DNA of 64,000 nt from Janibacter limosus (GCF_004295485.1 NZ_CP036164.1:1674001-1738000), one strand, 5' to 3'. Positions 44,206 to 53,401 are shown, counted from the stretch's first letter. Notes: generated by a model from the sequence alone, not told the origin. Program-made: numbers and translations.

Positions 44206-44484
44206 CTACCTCGTCGCGCGCTTTGCGCCGTTGACAGCATGCACGAGCGCGGCGAGCTGCGGATTGACCGCGGCCTCGGCATCCAGCGCCTCTTCGACCT
44301 GCACCAGCTCTGCTGGCGAGAGCCGCAGCACACGTTCCTCGGCCAGGACGGCACGCGCACGCTCCAAGGACGCCCCCATGATGAAGGAGGTGAGATCTTG
44401 GCCCTGAAGCTCTGCAGCCTCCCGCAGAAGTACGAGTGAATCCTCGCTGCAGCGCACGTTGATGCGCCCGGTCTTGGTCGTCAT
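44206..44484 (-). CDS. DUF1778 (TacA-like) ribbon-helix-helix antitoxin
   Basis: A 92-residue antitoxin. The N-terminal TGRINVRCSEDSLVLLREAA is the ribbon-helix-helix that binds DNA in TacA proteins, and the C-terminus wraps the toxin. AAGGAGG lies 4 nt before the ATG. It follows the GNAT toxin gene, the reverse of the usual TacA-TacT order, with a 46-bp gap holding a repeated operator. Confidence 0.85.
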   Translation of the reverse strand: MTTKTGRINVRCSEDSLVLLREAAELQGQDLTSFIMGASLERARAVLAEERVLRLSPAELVQVEEALDAEAAVNPQLAALVHAVNGAKRATR

Positions 44485-44508
44485 GATGCCTCCTTGAGAT
44501 CACCTAGC

Positions 44509-44527
44509 GTACGCACGACGTACGCAC
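44509..44527. promoter_or_regulatory. repeated half-site, probable antitoxin operator
   Basis: GTACGCAC at 44509-44516 and again at 44520-44527, spaced 11 bp (one helical turn), between toxin and antitoxin genes. It suggests a private promoter for the antitoxin. Confidence 0.5.
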
Positions 44528-44530
44528 ATA

Positions 44531-45046
44531 TCAAGGCATATCCACGTTGATGGTCGCGCGTAGCTGCTTCGTCGTCAGGTACAGATGCATGGGGTTGTCC
44601 GCGAAGGGAGTGAAGCCGTGTGTGGTGTAGAAGGTGACCGCGTCGACGTCGAAGGCGTGGACGACAACCATCTCGAACCCGAGGTGTTGACTCGCTTGAG
44701 CGAACCCCATCAGCGCGTGGAGCAGGAGTTGGCGGCCGATGCCACGACGAGCGCACTTCTCGTCCACCGCCAGCCTCGCCAAGAGGACCGCAGAGATCGG
44801 GTAGCGCCGCTTCTGCGATCCGTGCAGCCTTGCTGCGTCCCCGAGCTCGAGCCGGTAGGTGGTGGTTGCGTAATAGCCCGCGACACCGTCTTGGACGTGA
44901 TCGATGGCCAGGAAGGTCCGCGTGTTCCCCGACCTCTCCTGCTGGCCAGCATGGTGCTTCAGCCAGTCATCCAGCTCTGGCTTACCGCAAGAGAACGCGG
45001 ATCGGTCGATGGCAGACGCGAAGGACACGATGTCGACCGGATGCAT
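44531..45046 (-). CDS. GNAT acetyltransferase toxin (TacT-like)
   Basis: A 171-residue GNAT protein. The N-terminal DRSAFSCGKPELDDWLKHHA is the TacT/AtaT signature, LARLAVDEKCARRGIGRQLL binds acetyl-CoA, and the last strand FYTTHGFTPF is near the active-site Tyr. TacT toxins acetylate aminoacyl-tRNA and stop translation. I prefer the ATG at 45046 (MHPVDIVSF); one at 45070 is also possible. It pairs with the DUF1778 gene downstream. Confidence 0.85.
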   Translation of the reverse strand: MHPVDIVSFASAIDRSAFSCGKPELDDWLKHHAGQQERSGNTRTFLAIDHVQDGVAGYYATTTYRLELGDAARLHGSQKRRYPISAVLLARLAVDEKCARRGIGRQLLLHALMGFAQASQHLGFEMVVVHAFDVDAVTFYTTHGFTPFADNPMHLYLTTKQLRATINVDMP

Positions 45047-45257
45047 GCCTTCTTCTCGACGGTCCATCAATCTTCGCCTTCTTGATCGGCGGCCAACGCA
45101 CCCGCTCCTGGCTCCATCGGTCGGATCCTCACCGTGACCTCCTTGAGCGGGACGACTGCTTCGACGATAGGTACGGACACTGACAACCCCTGGCCTCGCC
45201 CCACCCCCTTCGCGCTCTGGTCGTGGCCGTCGTCCTGTGCTGACCTACCCTCGCCAG

Positions 45258-45968
45258 ATGAGCGAACGGGTCATCCTCGCGGTCTTCGGGGCCGTCTGCC
45301 TCCTCCTGGTCATTGGGGCCATCGCGATCATCTGGTCGTCCGTCCGGCGCTACCGGGCCGGCTCCGCCACGATCGAGGAGCAGGGGTGGCAGCGACTACC
45401 CGATGGCACCGAGGTCACGGCGGGCTGGGACGGCTGGCCCTTCCTGGACGCCATCGAGGCCGGCAAGGCCACGGACATCGTCCTCGGTGAGCACCGCGGC
45501 GCGCAGCTGATGACGCTTCGCTGGAGCCAGCGCGAGCACCGCAGCCCGGGAGACGACGGAGCCGATGCCTTCGACCGCTACAACATCGTCGCGCTGCGCA
45601 CGGACGTCACCTATCCCCACCTGTCGGTGATCCGCGGCACCCAGCTGAGGAGCGACCAGCAGCATGCGGGTGCGAGCGACTTCGACACCGGCGACGAGCG
45701 CTTCGACCGCCGCTGGCAGACGCTCGGCGACGCCGACTTCGGCCGCGCGATCCTCACCCCGCAGGTCCGCGCCGTCATCGACGAGGACGATCACGCATGG
45801 GTCTTCCAGCCCGGCTGGGTCACCCGGGTGGTCCCCTTCAGCTTCTACGGCGGCGAGGACAAGGCCATCGAAGAGGTCGAGACGATGGTCGAACCCCTGC
45901 GCTCCGTGCCCGCCCACGTGTGGGAGCAGTACGGCGGCATCCCGCGCTTCCTCCAGCACGGCAGCTGA
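45258..45968 (+). CDS. single-pass membrane protein of unknown function
   Basis: A 236-residue protein with one N-terminal membrane helix (MSERVILAVFGAVCLLLVIG, about 5-27) and a soluble domain. The soluble part has several aromatic and acidic blocks (LPDGTEVTAGWDGWPFLDAI, FGRAILTPQVRAVIDEDDHA) and no recognised catalytic motif. The ATG at 45258 is favoured over 45237. It stands alone between the toxin locus and a hydrolase gene. Confidence 0.7.
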   Translation: MSERVILAVFGAVCLLLVIGAIAIIWSSVRRYRAGSATIEEQGWQRLPDGTEVTAGWDGWPFLDAIEAGKATDIVLGEHRGAQLMTLRWSQREHRSPGDDGADAFDRYNIVALRTDVTYPHLSVIRGTQLRSDQQHAGASDFDTGDERFDRRWQTLGDADFGRAILTPQVRAVIDEDDHAWVFQPGWVTRVVPFSFYGGEDKAIEEVETMVEPLRSVPAHVWEQYGGIPRFLQHGS

Positions 45969-46073
45969 CGCCGAGCGGCCCCTGTCCGGCGCGACGCGTC
46001 CCCCCTAGACTCGGCGCGCAAGGATGCAGCAGTGCACCTCGCCCGCTGCACGACAGGTGGAGGGATGAGATCA

Positions 46074-46835
46074 ATGACGATCGACCACACGCTGGTGGGC
46101 TCGGGCCCGACCAAGGTGATCACCGTGCACGGCTGGTTCGGCGGGGAGGACGGCTGGGGCCTGCTCCCCGAGCTCATCGACACCGAGGCGTACACCGTCG
46201 CCTTCTTCGACCTGCGCGGGTACGGGCGCCGGATCGACGTCGAGGGCGACTACACGCTCGACGAGGTCGCGACCGATGTCTTCGCCCTGGCCGACGAGCT
46301 GGGTTGGAAGGAGTTCGCCCTGCTCGGTCACTCGATGGGTGGGGCGATGGTGCTGCGCACCTTCAGCGACGACCCGGAGCGGATCACCGCCGTCGTCGGG
46401 ATCAGCCCGGTCCCGGCCTCTGGCGTCCCCCTCGACCCGGACTCCCAGGCGCTCTTCGACGGCGCGGCACAGGACCACGGCAACCGCCGCGCGATCATCG
46501 ACTTCACCACGGGCAACCGACAGCCAGCCGGCTGGCTCGATGCGATGGTCGCCTACTCCGGCGAGCACTCGCGACCAGAGGCCGTGGCCGGCTACCTGGT
46601 GGCGTGGACGGGCGCGGACTTCGTCGCCGACCTGCCGGGGGTGCATGTGCCGATCCACGCGATCGTCGGCGAACACGACCCGGCGCTGGGCGAGGCGACA
46701 ATGCGCGCCACGTGGATGGAGCAGCTCGCCGGGTGCGAGCTGACGGTCGTCCCCAACGCCGGGCACTACGCGATGTTCGAGGCGCCGGTCTCGCTCATCG
46801 GGGCGATCGACGCGACGCTGCGCGGCACGGACTGA
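46074..46835 (+). CDS. alpha/beta hydrolase
   Basis: A 253-residue hydrolase. HGWFGG oxyanion loop (19-24), nucleophile Ser87 in GHSMGGA, Asp in GEHDPAL, His in NAGHYAMFE. Substrate unknown. Two starts are possible: ATG 46074 (MTIDHTLVG, preferred, nine nt after GGAGGG) and ATG 46065. Confidence 0.87.
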   Translation: MTIDHTLVGSGPTKVITVHGWFGGEDGWGLLPELIDTEAYTVAFFDLRGYGRRIDVEGDYTLDEVATDVFALADELGWKEFALLGHSMGGAMVLRTFSDDPERITAVVGISPVPASGVPLDPDSQALFDGAAQDHGNRRAIIDFTTGNRQPAGWLDAMVAYSGEHSRPEAVAGYLVAWTGADFVADLPGVHVPIHAIVGEHDPALGEATMRATWMEQLAGCELTVVPNAGHYAMFEAPVSLIGAIDATLRGTD

Positions 46836-46863
46836 GCTGAGCCGGGGCTGAGCCCAGCCGCGC

Positions 46864-47172
46864 TCAGCCGGCCAGGTCCACCTGGTCTCCGACAGGCGAC
46901 ATCACGGTGACCTGGGGCGGGCCCGTCACGAAGGTCTTGGTCGCCTCCCCCATGGCTGCGAACACGTCCATCGAGCCGTGCCGGCGCAGCGCGTCCTTGG
47001 AGTCGTAGGCCTCGATGAAGACGTAGTCGCCCTCGCTCTTGGCGACCCGCTGCAGGTCGTAGCGCAGGCACCCTTCGTCGGCGAGGAAGGCTGCGCGAGC
47101 TGTCGCGACGGCCGCCTCGAAGTCGTCGGTGCACTCGGGCTTGACGCTGATGGTGGCGATGACATTGATCAT
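46864..47172 (-). CDS. antibiotic biosynthesis monooxygenase-like (putative quinol monooxygenase)
   Basis: A 102-residue ABM-fold protein. MINVIATISVKPECTDDFEA and CLRYDLQRVAKSEGDYVFIE are the family's alternating strands and helix, with EAYDSKDALRRH after. Related proteins oxidise quinols or act as small dimers of unclear role. The longer frame upstream overlaps the divergent MBL gene and is rejected. Confidence 0.85.
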   Translation of the reverse strand: MINVIATISVKPECTDDFEAAVATARAAFLADEGCLRYDLQRVAKSEGDYVFIEAYDSKDALRRHGSMDVFAAMGEATKTFVTGPPQVTVMSPVGDQVDLAG

Positions 47173-47251
47173 GTGCCCACCATAGGTGAATCCGGGCTCA
47201 GGTCGGCGTGGGGTGACCTCCACTCCCTTCGTCAGTGCTTGACTCAGGCAC

Positions 47252-48265
47252 ATGACAGCGAGCGCCACTGCCGACTGGACCGCCCCGGGACCCGAAGAGG
47301 TCGCTCCCGGGGTGCACCGCATCCCCCTTCCCCTGCCGATGGACGGGCTCAAGGCGGTCAACGTCTACGCCGTCCTCGGCGAGGAGCGGCACACCCTCAT
47401 CGACGGCGGCTGGGAGATCGAGGTTGCGCAGCGGGCGCTCGACGACGCGCTGGGCGAGCTCGGGCTGGTGACGCAGGACTTCGAGCAGTGCCTCGTCACG
47501 CACCACCACCGTGACCACTTCACGATGGCGATGGGTCTGCGGCAGCGCGCCGGTCTGATCGTCGGACTGGGCGAAGGGGAGGCCCCGCAGCTGGAGGCGA
47601 TCCGCAGCACCCACGGGCTGGAGGGGTCCCACACCCTGCTGGTCGCCGCGGGCGCCACCTCGGTGATCGAGGACCTGTCCCGGCTCCCCCACGAGGAGCA
47701 GGACCGGTCGCTGTGGGCCGACCCCGACCGCTGGCTCGTCGACGACGAGTCGGTGACGGCGGGGCACCGCTCGCTGCGGGTCAAGGCGACGCCGGGGCAC
47801 ACGAGCGGGCACGTCGTCTTCTTCGACGACGACGCCGACCTCGTCTTCGCCGGCGACCATGTCCTGCCGCACATCACGCCGTCGATCGGCTTCCAGGCCA
47901 AGCCGGAGCCGACCCCGCTCGCGGACTACCTCGACTCGCTGGCCGCGATGCTGACCGAGCGCGACCGCGTGCTGCTGCCGGCCCACGGAGCGGCCGGCGG
48001 TAGCTTGCACCGGCGGGTCGAGGAGCTGCTCGCCCACCACGAGCGTCGGTTGGCGCAGACCGAGGCGGTGGTGCGAGCGGGCGCGTCCACCGGGTTCGAC
48101 GCGGCCCGCGCGCTGCGCTGGACCCGTCACGAGCGGCACCTGGACGAGCTCGACCCCTTCAACCAGATGCTCGCCACCACCGAGACGCTCGCGCACCTGC
48201 AGGTGCTCGCCGCGCAGCAGCGGGTGCGGCAGAGCGAGGTCGACGGGGTGTGGCGCTACTCGTGA
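47252..48265 (+). CDS. MBL-fold metallo-hydrolase
   Basis: A 337-residue metallo-beta-lactamase-fold enzyme. Metal motif HHHRDH with ligands His84, His86, Asp88, His89; further ligands in TPGHTSGHVVFFDDD and VFAGDHVLPH. A C-terminal domain of about 100 residues resembles the helical part of LACTB2-like proteins. Substrate unknown, perhaps thioesters or nucleic acid. The MFS gene overlaps its end by GTGA. Confidence 0.85.
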   Translation: MTASATADWTAPGPEEVAPGVHRIPLPLPMDGLKAVNVYAVLGEERHTLIDGGWEIEVAQRALDDALGELGLVTQDFEQCLVTHHHRDHFTMAMGLRQRAGLIVGLGEGEAPQLEAIRSTHGLEGSHTLLVAAGATSVIEDLSRLPHEEQDRSLWADPDRWLVDDESVTAGHRSLRVKATPGHTSGHVVFFDDDADLVFAGDHVLPHITPSIGFQAKPEPTPLADYLDSLAAMLTERDRVLLPAHGAAGGSLHRRVEELLAHHERRLAQTEAVVRAGASTGFDAARALRWTRHERHLDELDPFNQMLATTETLAHLQVLAAQQRVRQSEVDGVWRYS

Positions 48266-49467
48266 CGCGACCCGTCGAGTCGCCGTCCGCGCACCGCCGG
48301 ACGGCCTGGATCACGCTGTTCGCCCTGCTGTCGGCGGGGTGGGCGACGAACCATTTCGCCGCGCTCCTGCCCGCCCTCGCGGACGTCTCGCACATCTCCA
48401 AGCCGGGCCTGGACGCGGCCTTCGGCCTCTACGCGCTCGGCCTGCTGCCCAGCCTGATGCTCGGCGGCGGCATCTCCGACCGCCGGGGCCGGAGACCGGT
48501 CGTCCTCACCGGGCTCGTCCTCGCGGCCACCGGCAACCTCGTGATGCTCCTCTGGCCGACGCTCACCGGGGTGGTGCTCGGCCGGCTCGTCGTCGGTCTG
48601 GGCGTGGGCATGGTGGCGAGCGCCGGGACCGCGTGGGCAGCCGACCAGGACGCGGCGAAGGGAGCCGCCCGCGCCGGCGTCGTCCTCACCAGCGGCTTCG
48701 CGATCGGCCCCGTGGCCTCCGCCCTCCTGGCGGTGTCCGCACCGGGTCGACCGGGCATCGTGCTGGCCTACGCGGTGCCGGTTGTGCTCACCGGCGTGGC
48801 AGCGCTGCTCATCATGCGGCCGCACGCCACCGCCGAGAGCACCGGCACGGCGGCCCGCCGGGACGACAACGCACGGCCCGCTCCCTTCGTCGACGAGCGG
48901 CGCATCGGCCCGGCCCTCGCTGCGGCCCTGCCCATGGGGTTGTGGGTCTTCTCGTGCGTCGTCGTCGCGGTCATCGTGCTTACCGAGCGCATCGGGGACC
49001 GGTTCAGCGGGCCGATGCTCATCGCGGTGGCCTGCGCCCTGTCGCTGGGCACCGGGATGGTCGCCCAGATCTCGACGCGCACCGTGGTCGGCTGGCGCCC
49101 CCTCGGCGTCATCGGTGCGGGGCTCGCGACTGCCGGGTTCGCCATCGCGGCCGTGGCCGGTGCGCAGATGGGGTTGGCGACCTTCGTCCTGTGCGCGCTC
49201 GTCCTCGGCTCCGCCTACGGGCTGTGCCTCGGCCAGGGTCTGCAGGACGTCGAGCGGCTCGCGCCGCGGCACGCGCGCGGACTGGTGACCGGCCTCTTCT
49301 ACGTCGTGTCGTACTCGGGCTTCGCGCTGGGCTTCGTGCTCAACACCTACGTGGACAGCATCGGCTCGTCGACCCCGCTGCTCGTGCTCGCTGCGCTGGC
49401 CGCGGTGACCGCGCTCGCCCGGTCCGTGGGCGTCGCGAGGAGCGCGCAGCGCCGACCCGCGAGCTAG
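48262..49467 (+). CDS. MFS transporter
   Basis: A 401-residue 12-helix major facilitator; motif A is GISDRRGRRPVVLTG between helices 2 and 3. The GTG at 48262 overlaps the stop of the MBL gene (GTGA); a GTG at 48250 adds four residues. The substrate is unknown. It converges with the next gene, with a 4-bp overlap. Confidence 0.87.
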   Translation: MTRPVESPSAHRRTAWITLFALLSAGWATNHFAALLPALADVSHISKPGLDAAFGLYALGLLPSLMLGGGISDRRGRRPVVLTGLVLAATGNLVMLLWPTLTGVVLGRLVVGLGVGMVASAGTAWAADQDAAKGAARAGVVLTSGFAIGPVASALLAVSAPGRPGIVLAYAVPVVLTGVAALLIMRPHATAESTGTAARRDDNARPAPFVDERRIGPALAAALPMGLWVFSCVVVAVIVLTERIGDRFSGPMLIAVACALSLGTGMVAQISTRTVVGWRPLGVIGAGLATAGFAIAAVAGAQMGLATFVLCALVLGSAYGLCLGQGLQDVERLAPRHARGLVTGLFYVVSYSGFALGFVLNTYVDSIGSSTPLLVLAALAAVTALARSVGVARSAQRRPAS

Positions 49468-50117
49468 CGGCTCGTGCCCCGCTCCAGCACCTCGACCGCC
49501 GCGCTGGCCGCGAGCCGGTGCCAGCGACCCGGGTGGTCGAGCAGGGCGTGGCCACCGCTCACCTCCTGGTGGGTGGCGTCGCCTCCGACGGCGCGCAGCC
49601 GGTCGACGAGGTCACGTGAGCGCGTCGGGCTGCACACGGTGTCGTCCACGCCGTGGATGACGCGGACGACCTTGTCGCGCAAGTGATCCACCGGGTCGTG
49701 CTCCCCCACCCACGGGGCGAGAGCGACGCTGCCGATGACCTCGTCCTGACCCCCGCCGCGCAGCGCCGCCCAGCCGCCGCTGGAGTGACCGAGCAGCACG
49801 ACGGGCAGGTCGTGCTCGGCCGCCAGACGTCGCACGATCTCACGGGTCTGCACCAGACCGGTGCCCGACGAGGCGATCCAGCCCCCGTGCCGGTTGTGCA
49901 CGAGGACGGGCGCGATGCTCCCTCGGGAGACCCGCGCCACGGCGGGGGCGAAGGGGAGCATCCGCAGGTAGGAGACATCGCGGTGGCGGCGCGGCTGTGG
50001 GGTCACCGAGCGCCCGCCGTGCAGGATCAGCGCGATCGCACGTGTGCGGGGACCGACCCGGAGGCGGCCCTGGCGGACCGCTGTCATGAGGTCGTCGAGG
50101 TCTTCGCGCGTCGTCAT
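49464..50117 (-). CDS. alpha/beta hydrolase family protein
   Basis: A 217-residue protein with hydrolase-like features: ALILHGG near the N-terminus, nucleophile Ser in LGHSSGGWAALRG, Asp in GVDDTVC and a His in SGGHALLDH. The catalytic set is complete, so an esterase or peptidase role is likely. The ATG at 50117 gives MTTREDLDDLM. Confidence 0.83.
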   Translation of the reverse strand: MTTREDLDDLMTAVRQGRLRVGPRTRAIALILHGGRSVTPQPRRHRDVSYLRMLPFAPAVARVSRGSIAPVLVHNRHGGWIASSGTGLVQTREIVRRLAAEHDLPVVLLGHSSGGWAALRGGGQDEVIGSVALAPWVGEHDPVDHLRDKVVRVIHGVDDTVCSPTRSRDLVDRLRAVGGDATHQEVSGGHALLDHPGRWHRLAASAAVEVLERGTSR

Positions 50118-50157
50118 GTCGCGAGTGTGGCACGGTGCTCGCCGGGTCACGGAGACG

Positions 50158-50871
50158 GTGGACGGGGTGACGCTGCAGGCCAGGATCGATCCCGCGATCG
50201 CACCGCTCGCCGGAGGGATCGTCGCTGCCTTCGCCGCGGGCGCAGCGGGTCCGCTGCGGGCCGGCGCGCAGATCCCCTCCTCGTACGCGACCTTCACGCT
50301 CGAGCTGGGCGAAGGGGGGACCCTCCTGATCACGACGCCCGACTTCTCCTCCCCGGAGAGCTATCGCAATGCGACGACCGATGACCTGACCGCCGCCCTG
50401 TGGACCCACGCGGCGCAGACCACAATGGTCCGTCAGGCCGAGCTGGAGCCGCAGCGCACGCGCGCCGGCGCGACCATCGCGATCCAGCGGGCGGCGATGG
50501 AGGCACTCGTGATGGGGACGCCCGTCCTCTGCCTGATGGAGCGCATCCCGTCGGCGGACGGTGAGGAGCGGCTCGCGGACGGCACGGTCCGCTCGGGCTG
50601 GTTCATCACCTCGCCGGTCGCGCAGACCGGCGAGGAGCGCGCGATCCTCAACATCGACGCGGGCGAGCTGCAGGCCTGCGACCCGATCTTCGCCCCGTAC
50701 TACGCGCTGCCGGACCACGTGCTGCTCGAGTTCGCCGGTGGCCGGCTCGCGGCCGGTCACCTGCTCGACCCCGTGCTCTTCGACGAGGCGGCCTCGCAGA
50801 GCACAGCCATGACGATGGGTGACCTCCTGGGCTCCGGGACGGTGTCGCGACCGCTCTTCACCGACGCGTAG
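50158..50871 (+). CDS. hypothetical protein
   Basis: About 237 residues (from the GTG at 50158) that I cannot assign to a family. Features: an early hydrophobic Ala/Gly-rich segment (IAPLAGGIVAAFAAGAAGPL), then EGGTLLITTPDFSSPESY and a C-terminal acidic stretch. The start is unclear: GTG 50158 or 50167 or an ATG at 50116, which overlaps the divergent hydrolase start. The CGAAGGGGGG word encodes its GEGGT. Confidence 0.6.
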   Translation: MDGVTLQARIDPAIAPLAGGIVAAFAAGAAGPLRAGAQIPSSYATFTLELGEGGTLLITTPDFSSPESYRNATTDDLTAALWTHAAQTTMVRQAELEPQRTRAGATIAIQRAAMEALVMGTPVLCLMERIPSADGEERLADGTVRSGWFITSPVAQTGEERAILNIDAGELQACDPIFAPYYALPDHVLLEFAGGRLAAGHLLDPVLFDEAASQSTAMTMGDLLGSGTVSRPLFTDA

Positions 50872-50882
50872 GGTCTCGTGCG

Positions 50883-51233
50883 ATGAAATCTCCGAAGCAC
50901 CTACTCCTGCCCGGCGAGGTGGTCCAGGACACCTGGTTTGCCAACCACACCCAGCACGCCCAACGTGCGGTCGGTGGGCGCCTCTTCCTCACCAGCCACC
51001 GGCTGCTCTTCGAGCCGAACTCGATCGATGCTGCTCTCGCCGGCCAGCCGTGGGCGGCACCGCTGGGGAGCATCGACCGCGCGGTTGTCACGGGGATCGA
51101 CCTGAGCCAATTCTTCGGCGGCGGTCTGCGACGGCGCCTCGTGGTCTCCTTCAAGGATGGCTCCAATGCCCTTTTCGTCGTGAACGGCGCTGCTCGCAAG
51201 GCCGCTGCCATCACCGCGGCCGCCGGCAGGTAA
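50883..51233 (+). CDS. GRAM/PH-like domain protein
   Basis: A 116-residue protein. GEVVQDTWFANHTQHA is followed by RLFLTSHRLLFEP, the GRAM-domain signature (LxLTxxRLLFxP), and FKDGSNALFVVNGAA. Such domains bind lipids or act as scaffolds. It is 11 bp after the previous stop, so probably co-transcribed with the unknown gene. Confidence 0.75.
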   Translation: MKSPKHLLLPGEVVQDTWFANHTQHAQRAVGGRLFLTSHRLLFEPNSIDAALAGQPWAAPLGSIDRAVVTGIDLSQFFGGGLRRRLVVSFKDGSNALFVVNGAARKAAAITAAAGR

Positions 51234-51284
51234 GCGCCGGACTGTGTCCCCGATGCCCGACGCGGGTTGTCGTCTGCGCTCAGG

Positions 51285-51908
51285 TCAGGCCGGGTCGTCG
51301 GGGAACTGCATCGGCAGCAGGTCCAGTGCCTCGGTGGTCAGCCGCGCGGTGCTCTCCAGCAACTCACTGACGGAGGCAGACCGCAGGAGGGCCAGCTGGT
51401 CGAGTTCGCCCAGTGGGGCGATCCCGGCCAGCTGCCAGCTCCTGGTGACGGGGTCGTCGGACAGCTCGACGTCCGCCGGCCATAGGTGGGTGCGGTACTC
51501 GCTCATCACTGTCAGGGCTCGCCGGACCGTGTGCTCGGTGCCCGCCAGGTCCGGGGTGCGCTCGTCGCTCCACTCCAGAACGGGCAGGAGCTCGACCTCG
51601 GCACGCGGGTAGGGGTCGTCGGCCAGCCACCGCACGACCTCGAAGCGCTCCTGGCCGCGTGCCAGCAGACGGACGCGGCCGTCCGCCGTCGGGCTGACCT
51701 GCTCGACCCCGGCCACGGTGCCGATCGCGAACCGTTGGTCTCCCCCACCGACCTCGACGCCCCGCTCGATGAGCACCACACCAAAGCGTCCGTCACCGCT
51801 GGCGATGTCGCGCAACATCGCCAGATAGCGCGGTTCGAAGATCTGCAGCGGCAGTGGACTACCGGGGAGCAGGGCTGACCCGAGCGGAAACATCGGCAGG
51901 ACGGTCAT
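51285..51908 (-). CDS. Lon N-terminal (LAN) substrate-binding domain protein
   Basis: A 207-residue protein of the LON_substr_bdg family: MTVLPMFPLGSALLPGSPLP and FEPRYLAMLRDI are the usual first strands. There is no AAA+ or protease domain, so it is a stand-alone N-domain protein of unclear role. The ATG at 51908 is preferred to 51926. Confidence 0.85.
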   Translation of the reverse strand: MTVLPMFPLGSALLPGSPLPLQIFEPRYLAMLRDIASGDGRFGVVLIERGVEVGGGDQRFAIGTVAGVEQVSPTADGRVRLLARGQERFEVVRWLADDPYPRAEVELLPVLEWSDERTPDLAGTEHTVRRALTVMSEYRTHLWPADVELSDDPVTRSWQLAGIAPLGELDQLALLRSASVSELLESTARLTTEALDLLPMQFPDDPA

Positions 51909-51966
51909 GCGACCAACATGGCACACGCCCCCGGCTGGTCGGAGGCGAAAGGGCGCCGCAGAGTCG

Positions 51967-52341
51967 TCAGATCTTCGTCAGCTGCGAGACACGCCCTCGG
52001 GTCACCTTCATGACGGTTGCCGTGTCGCTCACCGAGAGACGCTCCACGTCGCGGAGTCGGCGAGCGACTTCCCGCTGATGCCGAGCGGCCTCGCGCTGGG
52101 CGGCCTCAGCAGCGCGCACTTCCGCGCGAGCGGCCGCAGCGTCTTCGAGCAGTTCCGCATCCTCGAGCTGAGGCGTGATCTCGATGTCCTCGGGTGCCAC
52201 GACGGTGTCTTTGAGCGTCTCGATGTAGTCAGCGGCCTGCTGCGCGGCATCGCCCAACACGCGCACCTGGGTGACGCCGACCCCGTCGATGTGGAGCTCC
52301 CAGCCCTTGCGCCAACGCTTCGCTGTCACGGTGTACTTCAC
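51967..52341 (-). CDS. hicB: HicB-type antitoxin, orphan
   Basis: A 124-residue HicB-like antitoxin. VKYTVTAKRWRKGWELHIDG is the split beta domain, VLGDAAQQAADYIETL the helix, then a long charged helix and a C-terminal helix-turn-helix LSVSDTATVMKVTRGRVSQL. The GTG at 52341 follows GAAGGGGTGG. The upstream frame continues into a stub of HicA, so the toxin is lost. Confidence 0.8.
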   Translation of the reverse strand: MKYTVTAKRWRKGWELHIDGVGVTQVRVLGDAAQQAADYIETLKDTVVAPEDIEITPQLEDAELLEDAAAARAEVRAAEAAQREAARHQREVARRLRDVERLSVSDTATVMKVTRGRVSQLTKI

Positions 52342-52428
52342 TGCAGCCACCCCTTCGGCAGGCATTCCACCCTTCGTGGAAGTACATCCATTGGCCTTGA
52401 GCGCCTTCACCACTCGGCGATCCCTCAT
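52342..52428 (-). pseudogene. hicA remnant
   Basis: MRDRRVVKALKANGCTSTKGG matches the first about 20 residues of actinobacterial HicA (RxxxKALxxxGC). The remaining 40 or so residues, including the catalytic His, are missing and the frame passes into hicB. About 100 bp appear to have been deleted. Confidence 0.6.
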
Positions 52429-52456
52429 CGGTCTCACCATAATGCGTTACCCCCTC

Positions 52457-52486
52457 TAGACAGTCAATGTCTATCCCGGCTAGACA
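52457..52486. promoter_or_regulatory. repeated TAGACA operator before hicB
   Basis: TAGACA-n5-TGTCTA at 52457-52473 and another TAGACA at 52481-52486. It is placed to be the HicB autoregulatory site and also overlaps the 3' end of the next gene. Confidence 0.5.
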
Positions 52487-53401
52487 TTTTTGTTCGCGGG
52501 GACTCGTGACGACTGGTCGTCGATGGGTGACCTGATGGGGTCTCCTGTCGGTCGCGCGCTTCGGGGAGGATCTCGTCGTCCCAGTCGGCGATGAGTTGGA
52601 AGAGCAGGTGGACGTGCTCGCGCAGATGCTCAGGCACGAAGGGTGTGGCCAGCATGTCGATCATCGCCAGGAGGCTCTCGTCGTGAGGACGGTGAACTTC
52701 ACACCGTGGACGGAGCCGTTGAGTCGATCGGCCATCCGTGTCGCGTCGTCGCGGTCTGCGGCGTGATGATCGAGGGCACAGCAGATGCGGATGCGCGGCA
52801 CGCTGCAGGATGACCGGACCCACACGAAGGTGTCGAGGTACTCGACGTAGACGTCTCCATCCTCGGTCCGGTCGATCTCCGCAAGCATGGGACGCAGGGC
52901 GATACGGACGAGCTCGTTGACTTCCGCCCTGCTGGTGGGTCGGGCTCCGTCGGCGTGGACGGGGCTGGCCTGCCAAGGCTCGACGGACGGCGGCGTGAAC
53001 TCATCGGACAGGCTCGTCAGCAGTGCCGGGTGGACGATGCCGAAGACGTCGCGCAGCACCCCGATGACCACCGTCGCCGGCTCATCGGGACGGCACTCGT
53101 CGTAGTACTTCCCGTAGGTCGGCTCCTGCCGCGTGGGGCACACCATCCCCCATCGCCGGATGGCCGCCTGCTGCGTGCGGTTCATCCGCCACTCGCGCGC
53201 GAGGGTCATGTTGCTCGCGACCTCGACGAGCACCTGAGGGCGCACGAAGTTCAGCTCGACGAAGGGTGTGTCCCCCTCGACGTCCTCGCTCGTCCCGTCG
53301 AGCGAGATGCGGAAGATGTTGTCACCTTCCCACTCCTCGATGACCGCGACCAGACGCTCGTGGAAGTCCCTCCACGCCGCCTCGACCTGCTCGTCGAACA
53401 T
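52464..53401 (-). pseudogene. YbjN/T3SS-chaperone-like protein, frameshifted
   Basis: The frame from 53401 (MFDEQVEAAWRDFHERLVAV) runs to a stop at 52661. The +1 frame beyond about 52690 continues with LAMIDMLATPFVPEHLREHV and HVHLLFQLIADWDDEILPEA to a stop at 52464, as the natural end of such proteins. One base is missing near 52685. The domain resembles YbjN-like peptide-binding proteins; I am not sure of it. Either a real mutation or a sequencing error. Confidence 0.65.

Noticed and set aside
44481..44756. Small minus-strand frame overlapping the GNAT gene
   Set aside because: Out-of-frame shadow of the toxin gene.
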